A DNA stretch of 64,000 nt from Egbenema bharatensis (GTDB taxonomy: Bacteria; Cyanobacteriota; Cyanobacteriia; Elainellales; Elainellaceae): the NCBI RefSeq assembly GCF_048077055.1, contig NZ_CP182236.1, positions 5,208,001-5,272,000 of the forward strand, read 5' to 3'. A model generated the notes under the pieces. It saw nothing but the letters and a program-made list of their open reading frames with translations, was not told the DNA's origin and did no database searches. Shown here piece by piece: positions 17,019 through 25,864 of the stretch. The position numbers were made by a program, and so were the translations under genes. The first letter of the stretch is position 1, and each line of letters begins with the position of its first letter.

Positions 17019-19667
17019 TTAGAGAGATTTCACAACCAGTAATTCATTTCCCCGCTCATCAATCACCTTCACCGCGATTTGACGATGCGCTCCCGGCTCA
17101 AAGGAGGCACTCAAGGTTCCAGCCAAATGCCCCCATAACGATTCTTCATAGGTCTTACGCAACGACTTTTTGAGGTTGTCCCAGGCTTGCGTTTTGGGAA
17201 AGAAAGCCTGACACACATGGAAGCAAAGCCCGTTATAGTCCGTATCCAGGAACCAGGCAGGTACATCATCGCCGCGTCGGTGATAGGGTTCCATTGATAC
17301 TGGGTCAAACACATCTAAACCAACCAGGGCAACTCGATACTTTTCATCCACTCGCTGAATGCTGACATCGGGCAAACCACACACGCTGAAGATCTGAGAA
17401 CTCTTCATGTTCTTGAGCAAATCACCCATCAGCAGATCTGGAGTTGCCTGAACATAGGTGGCTGGAATGCCAGTTACCGCATCACAGTTATCGATCAACT
17501 TACGGGCATTGGGATGGATGGCAAAGCCAATCACATAGAGATGGGTATAGCGTTTGTTGCTGGCTTCATCAGCGGCTCTGTAAACCAGATGTTCCACAAC
17601 TGCTGCATTTTCAGGACCAAAGACCAGAGCGACGGGCTGCTCATCAACGATCGCTTCAGCGGATAGGGAGAGAGATTTCGCAGGTTTGCGGATCGTCTTA
17701 AAGGTAATAGTGCGATTGCCTTCAAGCCTTAAAACCGGACTCTTGCGGAGAATTTCTAAGAGGCGATCGGTGAAGGAAGTTTCATCATTAAGCTGAATCG
17801 CTTGATGTCCGTTTCCATTCCCATTTCCGTTTCCATTCCCATTCGCTGATTCATCTAAATCGACTGGAACCGGAATGGTGGCTTCAACTGTAAAGGCTCC
17901 AGTGATACGGGTAATGCCGTTGAGAGTTTCAGGGCGATCGACCAGGATTTCTTCATCAGGGGGTTCGTCATTGGCAATGCTCTTAAGCGTGATGTGTGGG
18001 ACAATGCCGCCCACTTCTTCTCCCTTTTTGTTTTGCTTACGCTTGTAAACAAAGCCACCTGCCGGACCACGCGATTCGTCTTTGAGATCGTAGTAAGGAA
18101 AAGTTGCTGTCAGAAGGCGTTGACGTGCCAGCGCGAGAGGAACACGGCTTACATCACAAGTAATCCAGCGTCGTCCCCACTGTTCAGCAACATAAGCCAT
18201 ACTACCGCTTCCGCAAGTTGGGTCAAGAATAAGATCACCTGGATCGGTAGTCATCAGTATGCATCGTTGAAGCACACGCCGTGCAGTTTGAACTACATAA
18301 GTTTTGTCAGCTCCAAAACTTTCGATCGTGTCTGTCCAATTGTTAGTAAGTGTAGAAAATGGATAATCTGACAAGTAAACTACAAAGCGTAAAGTGTTCC
18401 CAATCTGAATCAATCGTCTCTGTTGACGAAGTCTTTCAATACCTTGAGGATTAGTTGACCATCCACGTCTCGGTCTAAATATCTTTCCTTCAAACTCAAT
18501 TGGAAAGTTTGATGCATCACTACCACTTGCAGATTCTAATGCTCGGTGAGTAAAAACTTTTGCACCCAACGGTATTTCTTGGTCAGGCGAGAATCTTGCA
18601 CGTTCACCATTAGCACTTTCAATCCATAGAGCCTGCGATCTAGCTGCCCAACCTCCGTCACCTATCCATATGTTATTGAGTTTTACTAAGCTAATATCAC
18701 GAGCATACCAAAGGAGAAAATCTGAAACTGATGACAAACCTTTATCTGTTTGAGCACCTCCTCTTAGAAAGCTAATTTGAGAGACTAGGTTTTCTGCACC
18801 AAACACCTCATCCATCAATTCCCGAACATGGTGCAAATTCTCATCCCCAATCTGCACAAACACACTACCACTGGATGTCAGTAGCTCCCTTGCCAACACC
18901 AACCGATCGCGCAAGTAGCTCAAATAGGAGTGCAGTCCCATATCCCAGGTATCCCGATACGCCTTCACCATCTCCGGCTCACGGGTCATGTCTCCATCTT
19001 CGTTATGCTTGACATCCCGCTTACGGACAAAGGGTTGAAAGTTAGAGCCAAACTTGACTCCATAGGGCGGGTCAATATAAATCATCTGCACCTGCCCCCC
19101 TAGCCCTTCGTATTCCAGCAGGGAGTTCATCACCACCAGCGAATCCCCCAGGATCATGCGGTTCACCCACTTATCCCGGTGTTCATAGGCTTTGAGGACT
19201 TGATCAGTAATGGGATGCTGTGGATCGCCCCATAAGTCCAAACCCAACTGATCACCCCCTTTTTTATGTCCTCTAAGGGTTTCAATAATCGCTTGAGTAG
19301 AGAGCCGTTCATGCACAAACAGCGGTAAGGTTGGCACATCAAAGGAGAGCCGTTCTGCTTTACCAGTCCAATTGAGAAACGGTTGACTGAGTGCCTTCAG
19401 TTTGGCTGCTGCCGCTTTCGCCGCGTCGAGTGAACCGGCTGCCAGAATTTCAGCGATGAAGGCTTCTGCCTGGTCACGAGTGGGGTGATTGTCCCAATCC
19501 AGCATAGGGGACAGGGAGGAATCGTAGCGATAGGTTTTAGGGGATTTATGCTTACTTTTGGGGAAGCGTGGTTGCGTCCCTACATCAGGACGTAAGGGGC
19601 TATCTGATTCTGGATGGTTGTAACTCTGTGCGTCTTTGTTCGATTGAACCGTCTTTCGTCTAGCCAT
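17019..19667 (-). CDS. Type III-like DNA adenine methyltransferase (Mod)
   Basis: This 882-residue protein has methylase motif IV DPPYG (MIYIDPPYGVKFGS, near residue 200) before motif I DPTCGSGSM, the beta-class order used by type III Mod enzymes. A Gly/Asn tandem (NGNGNGNGNG near 615) links it to a C-terminal region of about 250 residues that probably reads the site or binds Res. I used the ATG at 19667 (MARRKTVQSNK) with GGGAAG upstream. It should protect host DNA and serve as the recognition subunit for the helicase-nuclease downstream. Confidence 0.92.
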   Translation of the reverse strand: MARRKTVQSNKDAQSYNHPESDSPLRPDVGTQPRFPKSKHKSPKTYRYDSSLSPMLDWDNHPTRDQAEAFIAEILAAGSLDAAKAAAAKLKALSQPFLNWTGKAERLSFDVPTLPLFVHERLSTQAIIETLRGHKKGGDQLGLDLWGDPQHPITDQVLKAYEHRDKWVNRMILGDSLVVMNSLLEYEGLGGQVQMIYIDPPYGVKFGSNFQPFVRKRDVKHNEDGDMTREPEMVKAYRDTWDMGLHSYLSYLRDRLVLARELLTSSGSVFVQIGDENLHHVRELMDEVFGAENLVSQISFLRGGAQTDKGLSSVSDFLLWYARDISLVKLNNIWIGDGGWAARSQALWIESANGERARFSPDQEIPLGAKVFTHRALESASGSDASNFPIEFEGKIFRPRRGWSTNPQGIERLRQQRRLIQIGNTLRFVVYLSDYPFSTLTNNWTDTIESFGADKTYVVQTARRVLQRCILMTTDPGDLILDPTCGSGSMAYVAEQWGRRWITCDVSRVPLALARQRLLTATFPYYDLKDESRGPAGGFVYKRKQNKKGEEVGGIVPHITLKSIANDEPPDEEILVDRPETLNGITRITGAFTVEATIPVPVDLDESANGNGNGNGNGNGHQAIQLNDETSFTDRLLEILRKSPVLRLEGNRTITFKTIRKPAKSLSLSAEAIVDEQPVALVFGPENAAVVEHLVYRAADEASNKRYTHLYVIGFAIHPNARKLIDNCDAVTGIPATYVQATPDLLMGDLLKNMKSSQIFSVCGLPDVSIQRVDEKYRVALVGLDVFDPVSMEPYHRRGDDVPAWFLDTDYNGLCFHVCQAFFPKTQAWDNLKKSLRKTYEESLWGHLAGTLSASFEPGAHRQIAVKVIDERGNELLVVKSL

Positions 19668-19786
19668 TTTGTTGACTTCCCTAAAACTTTGCACATTCCT
19701 AAGCAGCACCTATGATACAGTGCCTTTTTTGACATGAAAAGGAGTGAGTGCAGCACGGCACTCGATCGCATTACAGATAAATTGAA

Positions 19787-20041
19787 TTAACTAGAAAAAT
19801 ACTTCGTGAGCAAATCCTGTCCAGATTCACCCATCTGTTCAAGTAGTCCGCGAATGGACTGGAGGGCGAGTCGAGAGGGTTTGGCGCGTCGGTTTTCCCA
19901 ACGATTGACCGTTGGAAAGGTAACACCGAGATGGGCGGCAAACTGCTCTTGAGTCAATTCCAACCGTTGGCGGAGTTCCAAAATCAAATCTGCACTATCT
20001 TGCGGACGGGTCACAGCTTTGGAGGATACGTTATTGATCAT
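19787..20041 (-). CDS. XRE-family HTH regulator
   Basis: This 84-residue protein is almost entirely one HTH domain: LRQRLELTQEQFAAHLGVTF then TVNRWENRRAKPS. It lies 119 bp before mod on the same strand and follows a palindromic operator (20051-20070) that overlaps its promoter, so it probably represses itself and may set the timing of the restriction operon, as C-proteins do. It is longer at the C-terminus than a minimal C-protein. Confidence 0.85.
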   Translation of the reverse strand: MINNVSSKAVTRPQDSADLILELRQRLELTQEQFAAHLGVTFPTVNRWENRRAKPSRLALQSIRGLLEQMGESGQDLLTKYFSS

Positions 20042-20050
20042 GTTTCATAA

Positions 20051-20070
20051 ATCACCCTATAAAGAGTGAT
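20051..20070. promoter_or_regulatory. Palindromic operator before the XRE gene
   Basis: The 20-bp site ATCACCCTATAAAGAGTGAT has 8-bp arms matching at 7 of 8 positions around the centre ATAA. The centre doubles as a TATA-like -10 on the minus strand, 9 bp before the XRE start at 20041. A repressor bound here would block RNA polymerase. Confidence 0.65.
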
Positions 20071-20139
20071 ATCAGTATGATTCCCGCATCCTTGACAAAA
20101 GCAACACAGAAGTGTCAGAGAACGATGAAGTGGCAAATG

Positions 20140-20181
20140 ACCTTAACCCAGCTTCTTGATGTGGTAAGGGCTGGGTAAGGT
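20140..20181 (-). terminator. Long hairpin after the DUF262 gene
   Basis: ACCTTAACCCAGC (20140-20152) pairs with GCTGGGTAAGGT (20170-20181) through 12 base pairs with one bulged A. It lies 38 bp past the stop of the DUF262 gene. No T-run follows on the minus strand, so a factor-independent terminator is not certain; it may stabilise the mRNA end. Confidence 0.45.
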
Positions 20182-20218
20182 AAGGCAGTAGACCAGAATC
20201 AACCGCTGGTGAAGCACT

Positions 20219-21925
20219 CTACTTTTTGTAGTAGTCCAATTTCCAAATCTCACATGCAGCCTTAGCCATCTTAGTCTGTCGTTCTTCAATTTGTTTTGGA
20301 CCCCAGATAGAATATTCCAAAATTTCTTGCGTGATCTCCAACTTAGAATAGGAAAAAGCCTTGGAACATTTGTCCTGGAATGAGCTATTCCCAATACTGC
20401 GATTTCTTTTGGAGTCAAGTAGGGTTAGATTGCCAAGTCTATAAATATACTGCCTAGAATCTGTTTTGTTGAATTTTGCCAACCAAATATCATTAGGCTT
20501 TTGTGGAAGAATATGTTCGAGATTCACTTCGGTTGCATCAGGGTTTGCAATCAACTCTTTATGCCCTGAGTAATAGCTATTTAATTCTTGCAAAATGTAT
20601 CGTGCTAACTCAGTATGATTTTTATCAAAACTTCTCTTCTGAAAAGCTTCAAAGAAAAAATCATCATCAGGATAAAGCTTTTCTAACTTTTCAAAAACTT
20701 CCTTTAGATTTTTGGGTTTATTCTTTCGGATGAATACAGAAATCTCACTGTATAAAGCCTCAATTTTAGGATTGAGATTACAAATCACATTATATCGGAA
20801 AGAGAAAATAACAATCATCCTTAAAAATTTAAGGAATAAGCTACCTGTAAAGGTTTCTTTCGCAGCGAGTAAAGCAGGATAACATTCACTAACATCAAAA
20901 AGACGCAACTTTCTAATTTGGTTCTTGACATCCAGATGGTAGGAATACCATACAGAACTTTGTGGATTCTTGAATCCACTGTATATTTCCGCTGATTCAT
21001 ATAGCGAATTTACAAAGTCAAGAACATCTAATGGTTTTTTAAGCTTAGTTGATACTTTGCGGAACAGATCTTTTTCACTTACATAGCCGTACTTTGACAT
21101 CCAGTAGTGATGAATAAATTTTGTTAAATCAAACTTATCTATTTCACGATTGATTTCCACCCATTGTTTCTGAACATCCAGGAGTTTGTCAGACGATTTG
21201 GAAAATAAGTGATTTTTGAGCAAATCTGCAACAGATAGTTGTAATCCTCTATTATTTAGAGTTTCAAAAATCAAATATGAATTTGATTCATCAGCTACTG
21301 AAATCACAATTGAATTTAATTTGTCTCTGATACATTCTTCAAGCTGAATTAAGGTTTCTATAAAATCTTTTGCCTTTGATGCGCGTTCATGAACTTTTTT
21401 ATGTAGAAGCAAGTATGCAGAGAGCATCAGCTTATTTGACTTACGCTGCCCTTGAGACATCTTTTTATTTTGATTCTTTAGAAAAGAGATATCTTTAGGC
21501 TCAATGAAATTTTCTTGATAAAATTGATTGTTTGTATCGTTAAGAATTATTTTTGGCTCAGTTCTTCGGGTGCGTGAGTCTAGAGAGCCTAAATAGTTTT
21601 GCGAAATGATCAAAGCTAACTGCGAGTCTCCCTGATCTGTAGCAATATCTCGAATCACACACATTAGTAGGGAAACTGTTGTCATACGCTGTTGCCCATC
21701 GATTAGCTCAAGTTTAGGCTTGTTGGAGTTATTAACAACAATTGCACCAAAGAAGTGTTCATTTCGATTTTCATCAATTGTATTTACAATGTCAGTCCAC
21801 AATTCTTCAACTTCTGTATCTGTCCAGGAGTAGTCACGCTGAAAATTTGGCACTACATAGTAATTGCTCCCAGTCAGTAGTTCACCAAAACTCATGAGTC
21901 TGCTATCAATGCTAGTCGTTGGCAT
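20219..21925 (-). CDS. GmrSD-like DUF262/DUF1524 restriction protein
   Basis: This 568-residue protein has the DUF262 NTPase-like motif in LIDGQQRMTTVSLLM and VPNFQRDYSW near the N-terminus, and a C-terminal DUF1524 His-Asn-His nuclease: NLEHILPQKP followed by RLGNLTLLDSKRN. These domains form GmrSD-type enzymes, which cut modified phage DNA using nucleotides. The ATG at 21925 follows GGGAG. A start 63 bp further upstream has no ribosome site. The DNA is AT-richer than its neighbours, which suggests separate acquisition. It is a single-gene system beside the type III-like operon. Confidence 0.9.
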   Translation of the reverse strand: MPTTSIDSRLMSFGELLTGSNYYVVPNFQRDYSWTDTEVEELWTDIVNTIDENRNEHFFGAIVVNNSNKPKLELIDGQQRMTTVSLLMCVIRDIATDQGDSQLALIISQNYLGSLDSRTRRTEPKIILNDTNNQFYQENFIEPKDISFLKNQNKKMSQGQRKSNKLMLSAYLLLHKKVHERASKAKDFIETLIQLEECIRDKLNSIVISVADESNSYLIFETLNNRGLQLSVADLLKNHLFSKSSDKLLDVQKQWVEINREIDKFDLTKFIHHYWMSKYGYVSEKDLFRKVSTKLKKPLDVLDFVNSLYESAEIYSGFKNPQSSVWYSYHLDVKNQIRKLRLFDVSECYPALLAAKETFTGSLFLKFLRMIVIFSFRYNVICNLNPKIEALYSEISVFIRKNKPKNLKEVFEKLEKLYPDDDFFFEAFQKRSFDKNHTELARYILQELNSYYSGHKELIANPDATEVNLEHILPQKPNDIWLAKFNKTDSRQYIYRLGNLTLLDSKRNRSIGNSSFQDKCSKAFSYSKLEITQEILEYSIWGPKQIEERQTKMAKAACEIWKLDYYKK

Positions 21926-22053
21926 TTGAGAACTCCCTCTGAAACATACGTTTAATCCAGGATAAATAAACTTCTCCGTATCGTACACCCCTAGTCCTTA
22001 CTCCAAACCCAAATATCGCCTTCATAGCGATCGAAGATTTAGCGGTATAATTC

Positions 22054-22146
22054 CTACCTCCTCCCCCCGATCGCCCACTCAATAACCTCATCAATCTCCA
22101 AGTCACACTGAATTGGGATACCTCCATCAATGCCATGAGGCGACAA
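22054..22146 (-). pseudogene. Remnant of a small gene similar to 22859-23110
   Basis: Read on the minus strand this gives a short peptide ending DEVIEWAIGGRR. The gene at 22859-23110 ends YEMIEQAIGGRK, and the two DNA ends are similar over the terminal 30 bases. Only about 30 codons are open, starting at a TTG. It looks like the tail of a duplicated copy. Confidence 0.3.
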
Positions 22147-22329
22147 GCTGGCAGCAGTGGCTCATCCAATAGCCCCTATACCTTTGAGGTGTTCAGATTC
22201 GGGGGGATGAGTAGCGGTGAGGGGGGTGGCAGTTCTGGTGGTGGAAATTGCAACACGCCAGGAGACACAGCAGCCGATGGTAGCCGATGTGGGGGTAGAG
22301 CCGCCAGTGAAAGACCAGGAGGGCGTTAG
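22135..22329 (+). CDS. Short ORF or gene tail with a CGGR-type C-terminal motif
   Basis: The 64-residue frame ends NTPGDTAADGSRCGGRAASE followed by RPGGR. This D-x-DG-x-RCGGRAA-x-x-RPGG signature closes many secreted cyanobacterial proteins, and a relative is the end of the protein at 25865-26611. The first part is Gly/Ser-rich and has no signal peptide. It is probably the remaining 3' end of a longer gene. Confidence 0.35.
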   Translation: MRRQAGSSGSSNSPYTFEVFRFGGMSSGEGGGSSGGGNCNTPGDTAADGSRCGGRAASERPGGR

Positions 22330-22442
22330 AAATAAGCTTCCCGCACTGAGATGAGAAATCACGCCGACCTCTAGGGGTGATCAGCATTATGAATTAAGAT
22401 ACTGTCTGATCATCGATCTCAACTTAACGGCACACGAAAGCA

Positions 22443-22823
22443 ATGGCAATTCCCACCGCTCCCTTAACGGGCAAGGCTCTACTCAAGAAATTGAAAGAAC
22501 TCTCGCACCTTTCCAAATCGGAAAAGGCACAAGCCTGCGGTTATGGGACTGAGACTAAATCGGGGGAGATCCGCACTAACCTATCGGCATTCATTGAAGC
22601 CGTGCTGGAAGCGGAAGGGGTGAGCGTTGATCCAGAACACGCCATAGGCAGGGGAAGAACACCCACCTATCGAGTCACTGTTCATGCCAATGGTCAACTC
22701 TTGATTGGCAAAGCGTATACCGAGATGATGGGATTACAGCCAGGGGACGAGTTTGAAGTCAAGTTGGGATACAAACACATTCATCTGGTGAAACTTGCAG
22801 CAGGTTCAGGCTCAGAGGAATAA
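22443..22823 (+). CDS. cyAbrB-type transition-state regulator
   Basis: This 126-residue protein has the two-part cyAbrB layout. The N-terminal half starts PLTGKALLKKLKELSHLSKS and includes EKAQACGYGT. The C-terminal AbrB-like DNA-binding fold covers GQLLIGKAYTEMMGLQPGDE then FEVKLGYKHIHLVKL. cyAbrB proteins are global regulators of nitrogen and carbon genes, hydrogenase and stress genes, and are nearly universal in cyanobacteria. This copy stands alone in the accessory region, so it may be an element-borne paralogue. Confidence 0.93.
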   Translation: MAIPTAPLTGKALLKKLKELSHLSKSEKAQACGYGTETKSGEIRTNLSAFIEAVLEAEGVSVDPEHAIGRGRTPTYRVTVHANGQLLIGKAYTEMMGLQPGDEFEVKLGYKHIHLVKLAAGSGSEE

Positions 22824-22858
22824 CACCAGCCTGTATGTTCTCAGATTGCAGGGCTTGC

Positions 22859-23110
22859 CTACTTCCTCCCCCCGATCGCCTGCTCAATCATCTCGTAGAT
22901 CTCCGAATAACGCTCACCCCTGGCAGGTGGTAAAACTCGCCATTGGTCAACGGGACGAGGAATGAAGGTCAGCAATAACCATTGATCACTATCGGGCTGC
23001 TCCACCTCCCAGGCGATCTGATTCTCCAGCTTTTTGACTCTGTAACCTTTTTGAACTAATGCAGTGGCGATCGCATTTCCCTGCATCAGCAGAAACTGTT
23101 CCCTATTCAA
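22859..23110 (-). CDS. Small conserved hypothetical protein
   Basis: This 83-residue protein starts at a TTG (LNREQFLLMQGNAIATALVQ) 8 bases after GGAGG. It overlaps the stop of the gene before it by 8 bp, so the two are coupled. The sequence has a compact alpha/beta look (YRVKKLENQIAWEVEQ). I do not recognise a function. A partial copy lies at 22054-22146. Confidence 0.65.
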   Translation of the reverse strand: MNREQFLLMQGNAIATALVQKGYRVKKLENQIAWEVEQPDSDQWLLLTFIPRPVDQWRVLPPARGERYSEIYEMIEQAIGGRK

Positions 23111-23297
23111 GGGGTCGTCCTCCTTTCCGGCAATGGCGGATCGACTTGCCCTCGTAATGCACCGTAAATGCCGCAGTGGGGTTAATCTTCCGCAGTTGCA
23201 CAATGATCCGGTCTGCTTCGGCGCGGGTGGTCGCACGGGCACATTCCTTACCGTTTTTGCGAATGCTCCAGGTATACCGTTCAACGTCGTAACTCAT
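23103..23297 (-). CDS. Small hypothetical protein, first of a two-gene unit
   Basis: This 64-residue protein starts MSYDVERYTWSIRKNGKECA and is rich in Arg and Lys. It has the look of a short beta-rich domain (TAAFTVHYEGKSIRH), possibly nucleic-acid binding. The stop overlaps the next gene. The family is not recognised. Confidence 0.6.
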   Translation of the reverse strand: MSYDVERYTWSIRKNGKECARATTRAEADRIIVQLRKINPTAAFTVHYEGKSIRHCRKGGRPLE

Positions 23298-23632
23298 ACC
23301 AACTCCTTGGCAAGTCAAGAATGGGGCGAAGCACTAGCGAAGCTTTCCGCAGGAATCGCCCCTGAACTTTGAACGCTTGTGATCCGTTGGAGAATTGCGG
23401 CTCTACACCGCTAGCCTCTGGTGAGTTTGCTCTGGCTGGTCATGCAGGCATTCCCTCCGCGCCTTCTCCAAAACCTTTCCCGGACAGCATTACACCACCA
23501 GGGGTTTTTCATCTTTAATTGACGGCACTGCTACGATATCGTTGCAATATGCTTACAATATTACGACAACTGCCGCAAGAAATCAGCTTGTCTGCCAGGA
23601 TTTTTCAAACTTGGGCAGATCTTCATTGCCGC

Positions 23633-23649
23633 AATATTGTTGCAATATT
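23633..23649. promoter_or_regulatory. Inverted repeat operator before the gene at 23664
   Basis: AATATTG, TTG, CAATATT is a perfect 7-bp inverted repeat ending 14 bp before the start codon. Two more CAATAT copies lie at about 23542 and 23556. Together they look like a repressor site cluster over the promoter. Confidence 0.5.
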
Positions 23650-23663
23650 AGGAGAGAGGTTAA

Positions 23664-23996
23664 ATGCAGGAGAACCTGGTGGCGGATACGCGAGTCGGTA
23701 GTGCAGAGTTTGGCGACTACCACTACAACGAATTTTTGAAATGGAGCTTTGGCGATCGCAAATCCAAGGCGGCATTGTTGCGGGATATTGCAGTGGCCCG
23801 AACCGATGCCAACAAGGAACTGCTCGATCGCAAGATTGCCTACTATTGCAACCTGTACGGCTTAACGGAGGAGGAGTTGGTCGATCGGATTCGTCAAGCC
23901 GATGAGGATAACATCAGTGTGGCAAAGCTCCATCAAACCCTGGCAGCAGAAGCTGGGCTAAATCCCAAGCAAACCAAACCCTATTCAGGGGAATAA
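23664..23996 (+). CDS. Hypothetical protein with a C-terminal helical region
   Basis: This 110-residue protein starts at an ATG after GGAGAGAGG. Segments such as AALLRDIAVARTDANKELLD and YYCNLYGLTEEELVDRIRQA are predicted helical and acidic-basic mixed. There is no signal peptide or membrane segment. I do not recognise the family. The promoter carries CAATATT repeats, which suggests repression. Confidence 0.7.
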   Translation: MQENLVADTRVGSAEFGDYHYNEFLKWSFGDRKSKAALLRDIAVARTDANKELLDRKIAYYCNLYGLTEEELVDRIRQADEDNISVAKLHQTLAAEAGLNPKQTKPYSGE

Positions 23997-24170
23997 GTAG
24001 TCCTTACCGCTAACTCCACCGATACTTCCAAGGCCGCATCGCATTCCCATGCCGCCACACCCTCGCCCAGCCGATCGCGCCTCGATTTCCAGTGCCTCTG
24101 CCCTGGCTTCAGCTTCCAGGTATTGCTCACGAGTTGCCGCACAGTCGTCTAGATATTGCGAGTAGACCAC
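23985..24170 (-). CDS. Doubtful small ORF, Ala-rich helix
   Basis: The 61-residue frame starts at a GTG and contains REQYLEAEARAEALEIEARS, a good amphipathic helix, followed by a Gly-rich tail. It overlaps the end of the convergent gene by 12 bp. Coding status is uncertain. Confidence 0.3.
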   Translation of the reverse strand: MVYSQYLDDCAATREQYLEAEARAEALEIEARSAGRGCGGMGMRCGLGSIGGVSGKDYLFP

Positions 24171-24210
24171 TGCATATCCTTTCTGCTGAAACCGTTGCAG
24201 GTAACTTGTC

Positions 24211-24927
24211 TTACTGGGCGAAAATATCAGCTTCGATCGTCCAGACTTTACATTCTTTTATGAGGATCGACCCGTCATCATCAATCGCGTCGATCGTGAT
24301 AATGGTTTTGCCGTCAACAACATCAATTGATGCGATCGGATCTTCCTCTTCGATTCCCTCATGTCCATACTGCTTCCAAGCTTTTACTCCGTTGCTTGTT
24401 CTCAAGTCGTATTGAAAGAGATGCTCGGCTCTACCAGGTAGGTTAGGACTAGTGACAACCAAAAACTCAAAGCCGATCGGTTCATCACCTTCAAAATCAA
24501 CTCGGATGTTACCAGAAAAGGTCTGCTGAAAATCTAGACCTGTCCAAATGAGAGATGCACGATATTCCTCAGTTCGATTGAGAGGAACGATTGGGCTTGG
24601 TTCTACGCTTGGTTCTATGCTTGGTTCTACGATTGGTTCAGCCGCGATTGGTTCAGCCGCGATTGGTTCAGCCGCGATTGGTTGTAACTGCGTAGGTTCA
24701 GGTTGCTGCACTTCTGCCTCTCCCTGAGACAAGAATGGAGTTTGAAGCGCAATACAGATAGGAGCAGCAACGATCCCCGTCGCGGCCCAAGCCAGCCATC
24801 GAAGAGATGATTGCTTAATCGACTTGCCGTAGAGATGAAAAACGATCGGGCTAACAATCGCCCCAACTACCGCACCCGTTAAAAACCCTACGCCCCCAGC
24901 AACGATCAAACTATTTCTATTGTTCAC
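24211..24927 (-). CDS. Membrane protein with EPIAA repeats and a periplasmic domain
   Basis: The protein is 238 residues from the GTG at 24927, which follows GGAGAT. A TTG at 25008 would give 265. Two TM segments (SLIVAGGVGFLTGAVVGAIV, and a second near residue 55) precede a low-complexity linker with EPIAA in tandem. A soluble domain of about 130 residues ends in TIEADIFAQ. The domain looks beta-rich (KTIITIDAIDDDGSILIKEC) but is not recognised. It lies just downstream of the SH3/Excalibur gene on the same strand. Confidence 0.65.
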   Translation of the reverse strand: MNNRNSLIVAGGVGFLTGAVVGAIVSPIVFHLYGKSIKQSSLRWLAWAATGIVAAPICIALQTPFLSQGEAEVQQPEPTQLQPIAAEPIAAEPIAAEPIVEPSIEPSVEPSPIVPLNRTEEYRASLIWTGLDFQQTFSGNIRVDFEGDEPIGFEFLVVTSPNLPGRAEHLFQYDLRTSNGVKAWKQYGHEGIEEEDPIASIDVVDGKTIITIDAIDDDGSILIKECKVWTIEADIFAQ

Positions 24928-25009
24928 TTTTATCTCCAAAAACTCTGGTTGGTACAACTTAACCCGCTCAAATAGCAAAGTCCGATCGCTTTCACTAGAC
25001 GCGCTCAAG

Positions 25010-25459
25010 TCAATCGAATCGGATCAAGTCGCCTCTGACCCAACCAGTTGCGCCGCTACCCGGAAAACCGACAAAATACCAGGTGTATCCCTCGGACACA
25101 GCCGATCGCGTTGCCCAAACCCGATCACCGACCAAACCATAATGAGGTGCGTTAGCCGAGGTTGATGGAGTCGATCGGACGTTCACCTGAGAACCTGGAG
25201 AAGCCGATAAGACCATCCATCCAGGTATAGTCGATCGGTTGGTTGCCGGAAGATTTGTGGTTGGTCTAGGTGCTGCTGTTCCGCGTCTTGGTAGATTCTG
25301 GCACGCAACGCCATCACCATCTCGATCGAGCCTTCTGCTGTAGTTGGCTTGCGCGTCTTCCTGGTAGGCAAAGTCGCTACAGGTTTGCGCTAAGGCTGGT
25401 GCGGCAATCAGGGATAAGGCGATCGTGCTTGTCAATAGTATGAATTTGTTTATCTTCAT
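25010..25459 (-). CDS. Secreted protein with Excalibur and SH3 domains
   Basis: This 149-residue protein has a clear signal peptide (STIALSLIAAPALAQTCSDF). An Excalibur Ca-binding-like motif follows, with RRLDRDGDGVACQNLP. The C-terminal bacterial SH3 domain contains VNVRSTPSTSANAP and ends TGWVRGDLIRFD. Such proteins bind cell wall or scaffold surface complexes. It is one of several SH3 proteins in this region. Confidence 0.85.
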   Translation of the reverse strand: MKINKFILLTSTIALSLIAAPALAQTCSDFAYQEDAQANYSRRLDRDGDGVACQNLPRRGTAAPRPTTNLPATNRSTIPGWMVLSASPGSQVNVRSTPSTSANAPHYGLVGDRVWATRSAVSEGYTWYFVGFPGSGATGWVRGDLIRFD

Positions 25460-25864
25460 TGAAATTGCTCTGTATGTAAAAATTCAGAAACGTCTAGGAT
25501 TCGTGGAAGTTGTTCTATACCCAGATTTGCCATCAGTTGAAAATACCAGCTTCGATCGGACTTGGGTATCCAAGACGAGTCATCCTGCGGACTGAACAAT
25601 GGTTCTGCATCGATCTGGATGCCACCTAGAGCATACGTATACTCCTACACAGGCAGTTCTGCCCGTTTCAGGAATCCCAACATATACAATTCCCATAATT
25701 GGGATGCTTGATAGAGAATGCAGCTGCGGGCAGCAGAGAACAAAATCAATCAAGGAATCTGTTTGTCTGGCTGATCGAATATCGGAGTGATCGGAAATCT
25801 ACGAAACCACCTTCCCAGTATTCCCACCTCAAATCCTAACCACCAACCAAGCGACCTTTTTTTA
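25460..25864. other. Gene-free stretch of 405 bp
   Basis: No convincing gene was found. There is an inverted repeat AATTCCCATAATTGGGAT near 25690 and several CGATCG sites. The stretch probably holds the promoter of the gene ending at 25010. Confidence 0.4.

Noticed and set aside
22162..22387. Minus-strand Thr/Ser-rich frames
   Set aside because: They lie opposite the CGGR-type tail and have no family signal.
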